Source of the DNA: Nageia nagi
Lineage: Eukaryota; Pinophyta
Assembly: GCA_050084985.1 (NCBI GenBank)
Contig: JBITNC010000001.1
Location: 37,014,001-37,078,000 of the forward strand
DNA: 64,000 nt
Reading direction: 5' to 3'
Part shown: one piece after another, positions 23,020 to 34,875 of the stretch
Layout: each line of letters begins with the position of its first letter
Position numbering within the stretch: the first letter of the stretch is position 1
The notes under the pieces: generated by a model
The model's input: the letters and a program-made list of their open reading frames with translations, nothing else
Told to the model about the DNA's origin: nothing
The model's database searches: none
Made by a program: the position numbers and the translations under genes

Positions 23020-24760
23020 GACTCAAGCTATGGAGGATCCTACATAAGAGGAGTCCATGGAAGAGTTTGAACAATATGTGTTGGACAATGTTGAAGCTAT
23101 ACTTAAAGTACTTAAAGCTAAACAAGTTAGAAATCAAGTAGGCTATTTAGCTATTACACAACCCCCAACAAGAAATCCATCCCACATTGAATCATTTTTT
23201 GACCCTCTAGATTTGTCTTCTATTCATACCACATTCTTGCAAAATAGGGTCATTATAGATTTCAATTTTGATATAAATAATAGGAGAAAAATATCCATTG
23301 CTCCTTCTACCACTCCTATTATTTCATAATCTATACCTTTATCCTCCATACCATCTACCATAAAAATATCCAAATCCCTCCACATTCTACCATCCTACAA
23401 ACCCATACAAGCCATATTCAAACTAATACCTAACCAATCCATACTTCTCATGCATCCACCTCACATCAAGCCAACCAAATTCTCTCCATTTTTCAAGATA
23501 CCAATATATTGGATCCTTTATTGGCTTTGACCCAAGCTATTCTTAATATATTACAAAATTTGGAGGTTGGTAACCAAGATCCAAACCATAACCAAACATA
23601 TGAGCAATTTTGTAATGAACCCATTCATCCTTTAGTACCATATTCTATCTAGTCAAAAAAATTTGAGCTTCCAAAGTTTGATAAATTTAAAGGTAAACAA
23701 GATCCAAAATATCATTTGAGAATTTTCAAACATGAGTGTTATTTGATTAATCATATTGATCCTTTAATGTTGTGAATATTCCCTATGACCTTAAGTGGAC
23801 AAGCTTTGGATTGGTACAATAGATTGGGGCAACACTCTTCACACTTTTCAACAATTCGTAAATCTATTTCTTAATCACTTTTCCATTAATATTAAAAGAT
23901 AAAATACATTAAGTTATTTGTATAATCTTAAATAATTTTTGGATGAACCAATTGTTGACTATGTGACAAGATGGAGAGCTATTATTCATGATCTTATATT
24001 TCCCATACCTCAAGCTAAATTGACTAACCTCTTCTCGAAAAGTTGTGCAAAACATATTTCAAACACACTTCAAATCCAACATTTACCTTCTTTTAAATAA
24101 GCTATTATAATGGAAAAAATAATTTAAGATGTGAATGTGCAAAATAGTGATGTCAAACTATAAAATAAGAAAGATAATCAAAAGAGTAATGGACCTTTTC
24201 CAACCCCTAAACCAAGTGTTGTTAATCCAACCACCCATTACACAACCACCACCACCCATGAATCCATATCTAATCCAAATCAAAGCCCAAGTTCAAGGTA
24301 ACCAACCAAGGACAATACCACCAAGACCTAAGAGAGACTATACCCCTCTCCCTAATTCACTTTCTATATTTTTTGCAAAAATATGTAAATGTCCAAATTA
24401 TTATACTTCCTAATATTAGACAAGAAGATCCAAATGTTCTAATACATGTTTGGTACAAGGAGAATGATTAATGTGCTTTTCATAGAGAAATAGGGAATCA
24501 AAGTATAAGTTCCACCACCTTAAAAATTTTATCTAATATTTGATTGAAATAAGGGACCTTATTATAGACAATCCAGTTGCACCCCCTAATCAAAATTTAA
24601 ATATTTATAAGGATCCACTTCCAAGGCAAAATAAAGTTGATGCAAATCAAGTAAATTATATTAATAATCCTTCTTTACATAATTTTGTTGGTATGATCCA
24701 TGATGTTACAAGGAACAAAATAATGCCTCTCCAAGGCAAGACACCTCAGGTTCACATCAA
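23020..24760 (+). pseudogene. gag remnant of element B
   Basis: The N-terminal part (frame from 23057) has FEQYVLDNVEAILKVLKAK. The capsid-type domain follows over 23660-24140 in shifting frames: LPKFDKFKGKQDPKYHL-like text at 23675, GQALDWYNRLG at 23800 and FLDEPIVDYVTRWRAIIHDL at 23935, the helix set of Pfam-type retrotrans_gag domains. A proline-rich linker (24200-24350) precedes a zinc-knuckle remnant at about 24470 (CAFHREIGN), where the second His position reads Asn. The frame at 24540-24800 is the gag-protease linker. At least four frameshifts or stops. Confidence 0.82.
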
Positions 24761-24959
24761 GCTCCAAAACATAATGATTCTAGAGAAACCTAAGGTCTAA
24801 GAGGTCCTCCTCATAGTCAAAATCAAAGGCATCTTGTTATTACAATAAAATCCAATATCACTCAATAATTAAAATCCTTACCCAAAAATATGTCCATTTT
24901 TTATTTACTTCAAACCTCCAAATATCATAGAGATTCACTTATGGAAATTTTAAAATCCA

Positions 24960-25420
24960 TTGAAGTGCAAGCCCAAGATGTACATGCTTTTACCAATTTT
25001 GTGGATCATGTGCAATGATGTGATCCAGGTGCCATAACCTTTCATGAACATGAGATTATTGAGTTAGGACTTCTTGGACCCCACCCTCCTCTTTTCATTA
25101 TTACTTTCATGGAAGGCCAAAATTTTAAAAGAGTTTTGATTGATAATGGTTCAAGTTTAACTATTATTTCTTCTTCAGTGTTGAACCATCTTAACATACC
25201 TCAAAGTAGTATATCCTCTTCCACCTTACTACTAATAGCCTTCAATGATAGTATTTCCCCTCAAGGTGGGACCAAGAACATTGCATACATTATTCCATAT
25301 CATTGAAGAAAATTTACAATATAACCTCTTACTTGGAAGATCATGGATAGATTAAATGAAGTGTGTACCTTCTACATTTATCAATGCATAAAATTTATTC
25401 ATGAATGAAAATTAACATGT
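24960..25420 (+). pseudogene. Aspartic protease remnant of element B
   Basis: In one frame at 25109-25306: FKRVLIDNGSSLTIISSSVL, the active-site loop of a retropepsin with Asp-Asn-Gly where Asp-Ser/Thr-Gly is usual, followed at family spacing by a SSSTLLLIAFNDSISPQGGT segment resembling the flap and second strand of Tat/Athila proteases. After a stop at 25304 the text continues with a degraded C-terminal segment. The Ser/Thr to Asn change next to the catalytic Asp would impair the enzyme. Confidence 0.82.
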
Positions 25421-26950
25421 GTCAAAGATGATCCTGAACCATTTTAGTATTGTAATTTTATTCCTTCTTGTGATGATTTATTGTCTTATACATGTATTAT
25501 GCCTTTTTTTCCATATTTCACTTCTAATATTGTGAATCCTAATGTTTCTACATCTTCTCAAAATATGAATGATAATGTTTTCACTTGTTCTAATATTGTT
25601 GTTCCTAGTGAGGTTACCTCTAGTGGAGAGTCAAATAGTAAAGCAATTATTTCCTATACATCACCTCAAGTTGGAGAATACAAGTTTCCAAGTCAAATTC
25701 TCAACTTACCTACCATTCCTTCTCTTAAAGATATGGGACATCCTTCAAGTTATCTACTATCAAAAGTGCCACATATTAAACCCATCTCTTTTGTTAAAGT
25801 AAAAAATATCATGTCAACCATTCTTGAAACTAGTAAGGAACCTCACCCTTTTTTTGTATTCTTATGTTTCTCCTAAAAATTTATCTAAGTTTGCTTTTTA
25901 TTTTCAATACATTGATGATACTTATGGTTTGAAAGGTCAACACCTTGGTAAATTTGAAAATGGGATTGTTGAACCTATTGCTATTGAACAATGTTTATCT
26001 TTTGATAAATTTGGTTTAGGTTATCAAAAGCAATCTTTAATCATTAGTGCACCTTATGTAATTTCATGTGAAAGAGAAACATCTATTCAAAAGCACCTTT
26101 CTATCACTCAAATTCCTTGAGATGAATTTTAAGAGGAAGTATCCTTAGAAAGTTTATTTTTCAATCCTCTTTCCCATGAAATATTTCCTACCATAAATAT
26201 TAAACCTTTGTCACCCCATTTCAATATGTTTGATAATATTTTTTTTTCTTTGATCAAGGCCTTTATGCTTTTGTGATTTTTTCAATCCTTATTTTAACAT
26301 GAACTTGCCTCTTGAATATGACATTGCTTCATCCCCTCCACTTTTCATGCTTAATCATGATTATGGGGAATTTACTCAAGAGTTTGCACATATTGAAGTG
26401 AAAGACTTTTTCCATGTCAATTTTGTCATGCATGAACCTAATGTTGTATTTGATCATTTTATTTGCACTTTTTCTATGGATTTGTATATAACTTTGACAT
26501 ACTTTTGAGATATTGGATTGCATATACTTCCTCTTTATGTTGATTATATTAATTTTTCTCTTGACAATGCTCTTATTCATATTGATTATTTTCCCATGTG
26601 ATGAGTCTATAGTTAACCATCTTGGTGGCTATGCTCATTTACCTTCATGTTATAAGGATATTTATCCTTCATTTTTAAATATGGATGCTTATTTTGAGAA
26701 ATATTCTTCTACTTTTGATTATTATGAGAATGCTATTTAAACATTGAGGAATATTTTGATAAATAAAATTCATAATATGAGGATGATGAACTTAATTTAT
26801 TACCTTTACCTTCCCAATTGGATGACACTTCTCACATGCTCGTTGAAGAAATAATTAAAGTTGACATTGGTCAAGATACTAATACTTCTCATATTATGTT
26901 ACTTGGCAAGATTTTAACTAAAGTAAAGCAATATTTATTCATTAAGTTAT
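25421..26950 (+). pseudogene. Long coding spacer between protease and RT of element B
   Basis: About 1.5 kb stay coding-like on the plus strand through overlapping frames (25481-25876, 25824-26120, 26299-26508, 26513-26740), with Ser/Thr-rich text first and then segments rich in Phe, Asp and His such as MNLPLEYDIASSPPLF and DDELNLLPLPSQLDDTSHML (about 26785). No catalytic motif is visible. In Ogre elements an intron lies between protease and RT; here the region looks mostly coding, but an intron cannot be excluded. Function unknown. Confidence 0.5.
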
Positions 26951-27290
26951 ATTAAAATATTTTCTTATAAATATTTTGATATGCCAAGATTGGATTCAAC
27001 AACACATTAGGGAACCTTGTGCTATAAGATCATGCCCTTTGGTTTAAATAATGTAGGTGCCACATACCAATGTACCATGATGTATATCTTTCATGACTAC
27101 ATGGGTAACATTGTTGAATTCTATTAAGATGATCTTTTGGCCAAATTTCAAACTCAATATACACACCTTGACATTCTTGCAAAGATTTTTGATTGACTTC
27201 TTGAGAATAGTGTAGGACTTAATCCTAAAAAGTATGTATTTGGTGTAACTTTTATAAAATGTTTGGGTTGCATTATATCAAGAAGAGGAA
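26951..27290 (+). pseudogene. Reverse transcriptase remnant of element B, palm region
   Basis: 27015-27130 reads, with one shift, CYKIMPFGLNNVGATYQCTM, then YMGNIVEFY-stop-DDLLAKF: the palm helix and the catalytic YxDD box of Ty3/gypsy RT, with the x position replaced by TAA (27125-27127). LNPKKYVFGVTFIKCLGCI (27220) is the thumb entry. The fingers region upstream is not recognisable, so the N-terminal half is deleted or beyond recognition. Confidence 0.85.
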
Positions 27291-27818
27291 TTGAGATTGA
27301 TCTTACTAAAAATTAAATCTATAACTAAAATGCCTTCCCTTTGCAACCTTAAAGAGATAAGAAGTTTATCATGTAAAATTAATGCAATCTATAGATTCAT
27401 TGCCCAATTATCTGACAAGTGCAAACCTTTTAATCATGTTTTGAAGAAAGGAGTAAAGTTTGAATGGATAGAGGAATTACAAGTAGATTTTGATAAAATC
27501 AAAAAATACTTTTTATCTCATCCTATTTGGATCACACCCAATCCTTCTAGGCCATTTCATTTATACATCTCTGCTACAGACATTTCCATTGGAACCATGT
27601 TGGCACAAAAGAATGACATGAACAAAGACCAATCTATTTATTATATAAGTAGAATTCTTGTTGACTATGAAGTTTGTTACACACATATTGAGAAATTGTG
27701 CCTTGATATTATCTTTGAAACATGTAAATTAAGATACTATATGCTAAATCACAAGACTTATTTTCTTGCTAGAAGTGATCCTTTGAGATACTTGATGAGC
27801 CATGCATATGTTAATTAA
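27291..27818 (+). CDS. Connection and RNase H region of element B pol, longest open stretch (broken pol)
   Basis: 175 codons stay open. Order: EIRSLSCKINAIYRFIAQLS (connection), LKKGVKFEWIEELQVDFDKI, then the Ty3/gypsy RNase H with RPFHLYISATDISIGTMLAQ holding the first Asp, SIYYISRILVDYEVCYTHIE with the catalytic Glu region, and LRYYMLNHKTYFLARSDPLR with the third acidic position. This enzyme removes the RNA strand during reverse transcription. The open stretch is only a slice of a polyprotein and has no start of its own; the first Met is incidental. Confidence 0.88.
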   Translation: MRLILLKIKSITKMPSLCNLKEIRSLSCKINAIYRFIAQLSDKCKPFNHVLKKGVKFEWIEELQVDFDKIKKYFLSHPIWITPNPSRPFHLYISATDISIGTMLAQKNDMNKDQSIYYISRILVDYEVCYTHIEKLCLDIIFETCKLRYYMLNHKTYFLARSDPLRYLMSHAYVN

Positions 27819-27949
27819 TGCACATCTAAATGGATAATGCTATTAACTAAATTTGAGCTTGATTTTTTGAACCAAAAATCTATAAAAGGGAAAGTTATTA
27901 TTGATTAAATTGTTGAAGCTCCATTGCATGATTCACAACCTTTGGCACT

Positions 27950-28420
27950 TGATTTCCCTGATGATTCCATTTTTTCTTGCTTGAAGATGAAGAATTTATT
28001 AACACTAAAGTAGAGAACTTTGACATTACCCTTTTCATTGATGGTTCTAAATGCGAACAAGGGGTGGTACTAGTATTATTTTCATTACACCTTAAGGAGT
28101 ACCTATCCATTTGTCTTTTAAACTCAAATTTCCTTACACTAATAACATGGCTGAATATGACGCCCTTGTCCTTGGTCTTCAAATTTTAATTAAGCTAAAT
28201 TTCAAGAGTATTAAAATTATTAGTGATTCTTAACTTATTGTTAATAAATTCCTTGAAACTTATCAATGCCATAATGAGGTTTTAAAAAAGTATAAATCTA
28301 TTATTGATCAACTCCTCCTAAAATTTGATAAGTATACCATTGAATCATCTCCAAGATCCACCAATAGATTTGAAAACACCATGGCTTCCTTGGGTTCCCT
28401 CATTCCCTCTCAATACAATC
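27950..28420 (+). pseudogene. Archaeal-type RNase H (aRH) of element B, downstream of RNase H
   Basis: FDITLFIDGSKCEQG (28020) gives the first catalytic Asp. After a frameshift, NNMAEYDALVLGLQILIKL (28142) gives the Glu and IKIISDS (28213) the second Asp. SPRSTNRFENTMASLGS (28350) is the last helix, with Asn at the position that is Asp in this family. The motifs match the archaeal/plant type I RNase H captured by Tat elements, and the position between RNase H and integrase is the usual one. Confidence 0.88.
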
Positions 28421-29790
28421 AAGACAAGCTCATTATCCATATCACCAAATTGCATGATTCCTTCTATAATGTTGGAACCATCATTAATCAGATTAAAATT
28501 GATAATGCTAATCCTTAGTATGCTCTTGTAAAAGATTTTCTCAATCTTGGAGTTTATCCCCAAGATATGACTAAAATTGAAAGAAGATGCTTTAAACAAA
28601 AATGTGCTAAATACACCTTGTTGGGAGACATACTTTATAAAATAAGCTATGAATACATCCTCTTAACATGTCTTGAACCTAATGAAATTCCCCTTGCAAT
28701 ATCACAAGCACATGATGGTACATGTGGTGGCTGCTTTAGTGGTATAGCAATTGTAAAACATTTGTTAAGAATGGGATACTTTTGGCCAACACTTGAAAAG
28801 AATTGTGTTTCATATATTTGTAAATGCATTAAGTGTTAGCAATTTGAAAACCTTCATCATTTACCTTCTCAAGATTTGCAACCCATTGTAACCATATGGA
28901 CCTTTTCATAATGGAGGTTAGACCTTATTGGTACAGTATATCCCCATTCTGCACAACGACACAAATTTATAATTACTTCCACTAAGTATTTCACCAAATG
29001 GGTATAATCCATGCCATTAATTGAAATAAAAGAACTTAAAATTATGGATTTCATTGAGACCAACCTCATTTGTAGATTTGGAATCTCTTCTAAATTAATT
29101 ATGGATAATGAAATCCCTTTTAAAAATAAATATGTTTGAGCTTTGTGTAAAAAATATCATGTCCAATTAAGTTTCTCTACACCATATTACCCTCAATTTA
29201 ATGGACAAGTTGAAGCCTATAATAAAACTATTATTAAAGCACTTTAAAACTTTGTTGGAGACTCAGAAAGGGATTGGCATACCAAAATTTCCTATGCATT
29301 ATGGGTCTATAGAAAAAGCATTCAAAAATGTACTAGAGTCATACCTTTTCCATTAGTTTATGGTGCTAAAGCTATTTTTCCCATGGAACTTGAATCCCAT
29401 CCATGCATGTTTATTTGTAGCAATTTATTGATGATACTACCTATAGATAGGATCAGCTTGCCCAACTTGATTTACTTGATGAGAAACACATAAGTGCACT
29501 TTAGCATTTGATAATATACCAAGAATGTAATAAAAAATCTTGTAATAAAAAAGTTCATTACCAATAATTTGAATTTGGTGACCTTTTCTTAAAGGAAAAC
29601 CAACAAATTACAAGTCAACCAAGAGTAGAATAAGGAAAATTTACACCTAATAGGTGGGTCCTTATATTGTAATGAGCAAATGTGGTTCTAGAGCCTACAA
29701 ATTGGCAATCTTGGATGGTTTTAAAGAGCTTGAACCAATCAACATCATTCACCTCTGTCCCTTCTATACCTAGACTTCACAAGAAACCTT
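28421..29790 (+). pseudogene. Integrase remnant of element B
   Basis: 28567-28839 stays open and carries the zinc-binding region (AISQAHDGTCGGCFSGIAIV, MGYFWPTLEKN, CKCIKC). The core shows all three catalytic acids: RLDLIGTVYP (about 28918), IMDNEIPF (29100) and NGQVEAYNKTIIKAL (29200). 29255-29400 gives the following helix (SYALWVYRKS, PLVYGAKAIF). The C-terminal domain is read near 29655-29775 across shifts (RAYKLAILDGFKELEPINII). Stops at 28839, 28912, 29008, 29139 and 29245 and later shifts disable it. Confidence 0.9.
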
Positions 29791-32260
29791 CAACTCTTCA
29801 AAAAATATTTTGCCAAAAATTAAAAAAAGAAAATCCCAAAAAGAATAAAATATTTAATAAGCACAAAAATAAATGCAAAAAATATAAAATTCAAAAAGAG
29901 TGTTGCATAGCATGTCCCTCAATCATAATCCTCCCTTTGTCTTGTCTTGGCATTATGAAAAGGTTTTCAAGAACTATAACAAGTAGTTCAAGGTTCCTTT
30001 TCATTTATCACTTGTCTTGTATCATCACTTTAGATCATTGTATTTGGAGTTGATACTCATTGTTGTCCCTCTTTTTAATGTCATTATACCTTTCTTGGGT
30101 GCATAAAAAAAAATCACTCATATCCTATCCATAATTAATCTAGTTATGTCTTCTTTTATTTGCATTATCACAATTTACTATGTATATATCACCATCATGA
30201 CGCTGACTATTGGATGATCTCTTCTACCTAGTATAGTATGAATCTAATACATGTCCTTCACATTAAAATGGAACTTGGTCTTTGTCTCTCTTCTTTTTCC
30301 ATAACATAATTTTTTCTTTCCACATCAATATTCCTCCATACTTCATCATTACATTCATATGTTGGGGACATTGAATGACACTACTTAGCAATATCTAAAA
30401 TTACTAGGCAAAAGAGATCAATTTATACATTAAGCTAGAAATCAACCCCAAATCCATTTTCACTTTTTTTTTTTCCCCTCATTTCTTTGTGATGTTATTT
30501 GATCTCTTTATTGTCTACTTATGTTAATGTTTAAGTCATTTTATCTTATTTTAATGAACTTTGCACTCTACCCCCTTTAACACTTTGAACTTTTTGGCTT
30601 TAATTTAACCTTTAAAAACTTGCTTAACCATGTTAATTTCCTATGCAACTTGCTTTTATTGATCCATAGTTCTAAATACAGTTGCATTCCATAGGTATCA
30701 TTGTGTTTTTGTTGCCCTCATATTTTGCTTATCCTCCTCAAGTGGGCTACTTGGTCACTTTGCATACTTTTTCAACCTATGTTAATTTATGTCATTTGAT
30801 CATTCTACCTTTACATTTTATCTTATTTTGTCTTGTTATGTCTTATTAGGCCTTAATAAGTAATTTCAACTCATTTTGTAACCATTTGCAAGTCCACTTT
30901 CTTTTTGGACCAAAGGTCCTGAAATTTGACCCTAGTAAAAATTGGCTATTTGATTTGTCATTTTGGAGTATCAAATATTTCCTATTTCTAGATCTATGTT
31001 TTTTCTCATCCTCCATTAATATAAATGTGATCAGCATGTCAAATTTCATAACCTATTTTCCTCATTTTTTCAATTTTTGTAAGTTACTCCCAAGACTACC
31101 CATGAAGGTGCCATTTTAGTGACCAATAAAGGTTTTTCACAAAGTTAAAATTGGCTTCAATTTTCACTTAGAAAATAAGTCAAATGAGATCCATTTTTCA
31201 AGCCATTTTTTCCAGCACTTAAATTTTTCATCAACCTATCATATTGTCAAACTTGTTTGATAAACTAACGTGATGGTTGCTTGTTTTTTAGTGTCAAAGT
31301 TGGTCATTATTCACCTTTTCAAAAGTGTTAAAATTATCAAGGTTTCATTTTGGTCCATTTCAATTACATTTGTACACCCCATTTGAGTCATTACTTTTTC
31401 ATGTTGTTGTTATTCACTTAAGTTGAATTTGTAAGTATGTGATTGCGATGCTTATTCATATGTATGGTGTGGCTTTTTTTTAGTCTCTTCTCATGATATT
31501 TTGATTTTAAATTTGTTCACAAATTTAGTGTATTTTTACTTCTTTGTGACACTTGTTACCATTTTTTCTTATTGTCATTGATTCTACTTATCTTTTTATG
31601 AAATTATTTTGTCTTTTTAATCTTATACTTGTCATTTTATTGCTCCTTTACTTGTTATTTTACTTGTGTCATGATGTTATTATCTTGTTACCTTTTTATT
31701 ATCTTTTTATCTTATATTGCTTATTATTTTTTTTCATTTCCTTCATATTATTCATTGATTATTTTATAGAAATCTTTTTATTATTCTTGTTATTATCTTT
31801 CAACAACTTGTATCACTTAAATATGTTGTTTAATCTCATTCTCATTATCACTTAGTTATCACTTTTTTATTTTTATCCTTATTTTTATGTAAAGATTGTT
31901 TACTTTTGAATGTGATTAACCATACATGTTCATTTTTCCATGCATACTATAAACAAAAATTTAAACTTAGAATATTTCATTCTCATGTACAAACATAGAT
32001 CATAAACATGAAACATGCATTGCATCCATTAAAACATAGTCTAAATCATCATAAAAATACACCTAGTGCATACATCTACAACATGCATTACATCCATATA
32101 AATATTGCATATAAAACATCTAACTCATACATGCATAACAACTATAAAGTATTACCTCAAAATATAGGTACATACATCAAAATCAACCTCCTAGCCATAA
32201 AAAATTACATCATATAATAATAGTACATATTTTGCATAGAATACATCCAAAAATTTACAT
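29791..32260 (+). other. 3' non-coding region of element B, first part
   Basis: A T-rich, pyrimidine-biased region on the plus strand, most marked at 31540-31860, where a hydrophobic open stretch is a base-composition artefact. 32000-32120 contains spaced copies of acatgcattgcatcc and acatgcattacatcc, a weak tandem motif. No gene seen. Confidence 0.55.
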
Positions 32261-32269
32261 GTCTAACTC

Positions 32270-34030
32270 ATCCATGATTCCTCAAATGATATGTCCTTGA
32301 TGGTCATGAGGAGTGGTTGTGTGACTGGTTAGACTATCCTGAATGGTAATGGGAGCCCTATGATGTTGTGGGAGTCTATTGAGTTCCCCAAATCATCATC
32401 ATCCTTAATTATATCAACATCTCTAGAATCAAATGTTAAATCCATTCAAACTCCTCCTTGTAGGCTACGACTCTCTCATTCACCTCCCTGAGGTGATAAG
32501 TTTATCCTTGTATTATTTTCTCCAAGATGGTGATGCATTGTTACCTTACCAACAACTCCCCCTCCAACTATGCTATCCTTAAGTGTGCTACTACCAACTC
32601 CCCCTCTAGCTATGCTATCCTTAAGTGTGTAACTACCATATCTCATCCCTCCTATGTTGTAGGAGGACCCATCACTTCTCCACCCATCCCCTAACCCTCC
32701 TAACCATAGTCCATCCCCTAACCCTAGTTTCCTCCATCTCCTTTAACACCCCCACCATCCCCAACATCCCATCCTCCATCATCTTCATCATCACCTCCAT
32801 CACCATCATCCACACCACCTATAACCATTTCCATTGCAACTCCAATCACCATCCCACCATATCCCCCATCCCCACCTATTGAGATAACCACTATTGGTAG
32901 TTATACAAACCAATACTAATCATAGGTAGGTATGGTACTTTCATCTCTCACCATCAAGACCATCACTAGGGATCTAGATCTAGCCCCACCTCTACAACTA
33001 CCACTAGTAGCCCATCTAACCTAAACTTGCTATATAGTATAGGTACCCCAAGCACATCCTATATCAACCCTACCTTTTGAGTATCTCTATCAAAATAGAA
33101 GAACTCAACCTCTCCTCATTGAGTTCTCATCCACCTAGACCTTAGTATCCTACTAATCTATAGCCCATTCTTTATCCATATCATCCTATCCAAGTAGGAC
33201 CTCCATACAAAATCTTATGGCCTCATCCTCATGATCACTAGCCTATAAAATGTTAGGTCCCTAATGTGGGGATGCCATGTTTGAGGATCATAGTAACTAC
33301 CCCATTGTAGTACATAAGGTACCTTTGTGCCTACATCTTCCTTACATTATATGTCATATGGTAGCCCTACTATCCTACCAACTTGGATGTGCTCCCATCC
33401 CTATATATGGAGAAGGAGAGAGCATGCCATACCCCATCATCATTATAGTCTGATCTCTCCTAGCTCTTTATATACCAACACTAATAATGTAGGTCTCTAT
33501 GTAAAACCTATCCCATCCTCATGCATTTGTATTAGTACATCACATATCTTCCAGGGGAAGAGCACCCTAAAAGAATTTGGATAGATGTGTATGGTGATGA
33601 TCACCATTGCAAATACCAATTATGCCTTGCAAAGGCCATCCCTGTAGGTGTCCTCATAGTCAAATTTGCCTATCCCCCATTGAAACTATCACTAGTCTAC
33701 TTTGATCTATCTTGTTATGATCACCTATTAATTAATGTCTAATCCTAATCTAATCATGGGGTCTCCCTCTATTGATAACCTAAAAATCATCCATATATCC
33801 TTGAGAGTGATGTTACACTCCCTAGTAGGTAGTATGAAGGTGTTGGTGGAGGCATCCCACCTCTCCATCAATGTTATCATGGGATCCATCATCTTGATGT
33901 ATTCAATCCCAACCATGAAGAGCCACTCCCATTACTCATTGCTTATCATCCATTGTAGTAGGTCCCAAATGGACCTAAAATGGTGTTGCATGTCCACTCT
34001 CTCATTGACCTATCCAAAATCACAAAAAAT
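32270..34030 (-). pseudogene. Antisense plant-mobile-domain (PMD) ORF in element B
   Basis: On the minus strand, 33916-33728 reads PMITLMERWDASTNTFILPT followed by RECNITLKDIWMIFRLSIEG, which matches the core of the plant mobile domain (the aminotransferase-like domain of MAIN/MAIL1 and of transposon proteins). Upstream 34010-33925 gives RSIWDLLQWM and a Trp/Phe-rich segment. Downstream, 33420-33150 gives WEHIQVGRIVGLPYD, WGSYYDPQTWHP and VWRSYLDRMIW-type text. The C-terminus is Gly/Asp-rich (32850-32740) and then a heptad region with a direct repeat (32547-32632). Stops and shifts break it. Antisense extra ORFs of this type are known in Tat elements. Role unknown. Confidence 0.75.
32547..32632. 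repeat. Tandem duplication of about 43 bp in the antisense PMD frame
   Basis: The run accaactccccct then c(t/a)a(a/g)ctatgctatccttaagtgtg occurs twice in succession. On the minus strand it encodes a repeated LRIA-x-LEGEL heptad-like unit, extending a putative coiled coil. Confidence 0.7.
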
Positions 34031-34875
34031 TAATTCTAGTAAAAAACACCTAGGCTCAAGGTATTTCTTTTCTTGGCCTTTCAGAAATGTCGTACCCCCT
34101 ACATTTTTAGTAGGGAAACATAGGGACCCCTTGCATTTCCACCTTAAAAATGTTGAGGCCCCTTGCATTTCCAATTTTCCCCATGTTTGGTCCTGGATGC
34201 AATCTAAATCCTACATTTTTGGTCTTCTCTCTACCTATCTATGTATAATATATTATTGTACCCCTTTTCCTAGTTCATTTTAGTCATTTTTATTTAGATT
34301 TTTCGTCCTCGTTTCTATTTTCCTATCCATCCTAGTTTTGCAATTAAATTAACTTAAAAACTTAATTAATCACAAGATTAGGGTTTAGCACCAACCTAGA
34401 TAGCCTATGGCTTTTTCTAGTGGTGGGGTCTATATGCCATGTTAGTAAGTCATCTATCTAATAGGAGGAGGTTGTAGGATTAGAGCCTCATCAACAAGAA
34501 TGAATAAATTCAAATAAGCTAATTCAGCACTAGGTTTCCATTTTTAAAGTTGATTGATTAGAAATGCATCCATATTTTTTCATTTCCAAAAAATGTCATA
34601 GCATTTCTAAAATGTAGGTGCATTTGAGAAATGTAGTTGCATTTATGTAACATGGCCATGTTTCAAAAATGTAGCTATGTTTTGTCTCTTCCTTCTCTTT
34701 TCCTCAAATTTTTATTATTAAATGCATCCTTTTATTCTTTTCCTTATCATAAATGCATTTAAGGGGGGTCAAACATATCACTTGGGGCAATTAACCATCA
34801 TATCACATTCATATCATATAACTCAAATTTAGGTTTTTGCATTGCATTTAACCTATGCAAAATGTAAATAAAAAA
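34031..34875 (+). other. Region before 3' LTR of B with minisatellite-like subrepeats
   Basis: 34095-34215 has spaced copies of a ccttgcatttcc motif. 34590-34690 has degenerate aaatgtag-n-catttg/catgttt copies like those in the 5' leader (21896-22090). Short tandem repeats in the 3' untranslated region next to the LTR are typical of Tat elements. The sequence next to the LTR (gcaaaatgtaaataaaaaa) is purine-rich but a poor polypurine tract; a better run, aaggggggtcaaa, lies at 34751-34763. Confidence 0.6.

Noticed and set aside
28345-28599. Minus-strand frames at 28345-28599, 28647-28829 and 28869-29069
   Set aside because: Antisense shadows of aRH and integrase of B; plus-strand translations carry the domain motifs.
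31553-31855. 100-codon hydrophobic frame resembling a multi-pass membrane protein
   Set aside because: Lies in a T-rich non-coding region of B; Leu/Phe/Ile richness follows from base composition, and no start context or conserved motif is seen.
32625-32882. Thr/His/Pro-rich plus-strand open frame
   Set aside because: Antisense of the Gly/Asp-rich tail of the PMD frame; low complexity.
33735-34283. 182-codon plus-strand open frame
   Set aside because: Its first half is the antisense of the PMD frame, which matches a known domain on the minus strand; the plus translation resembles nothing.
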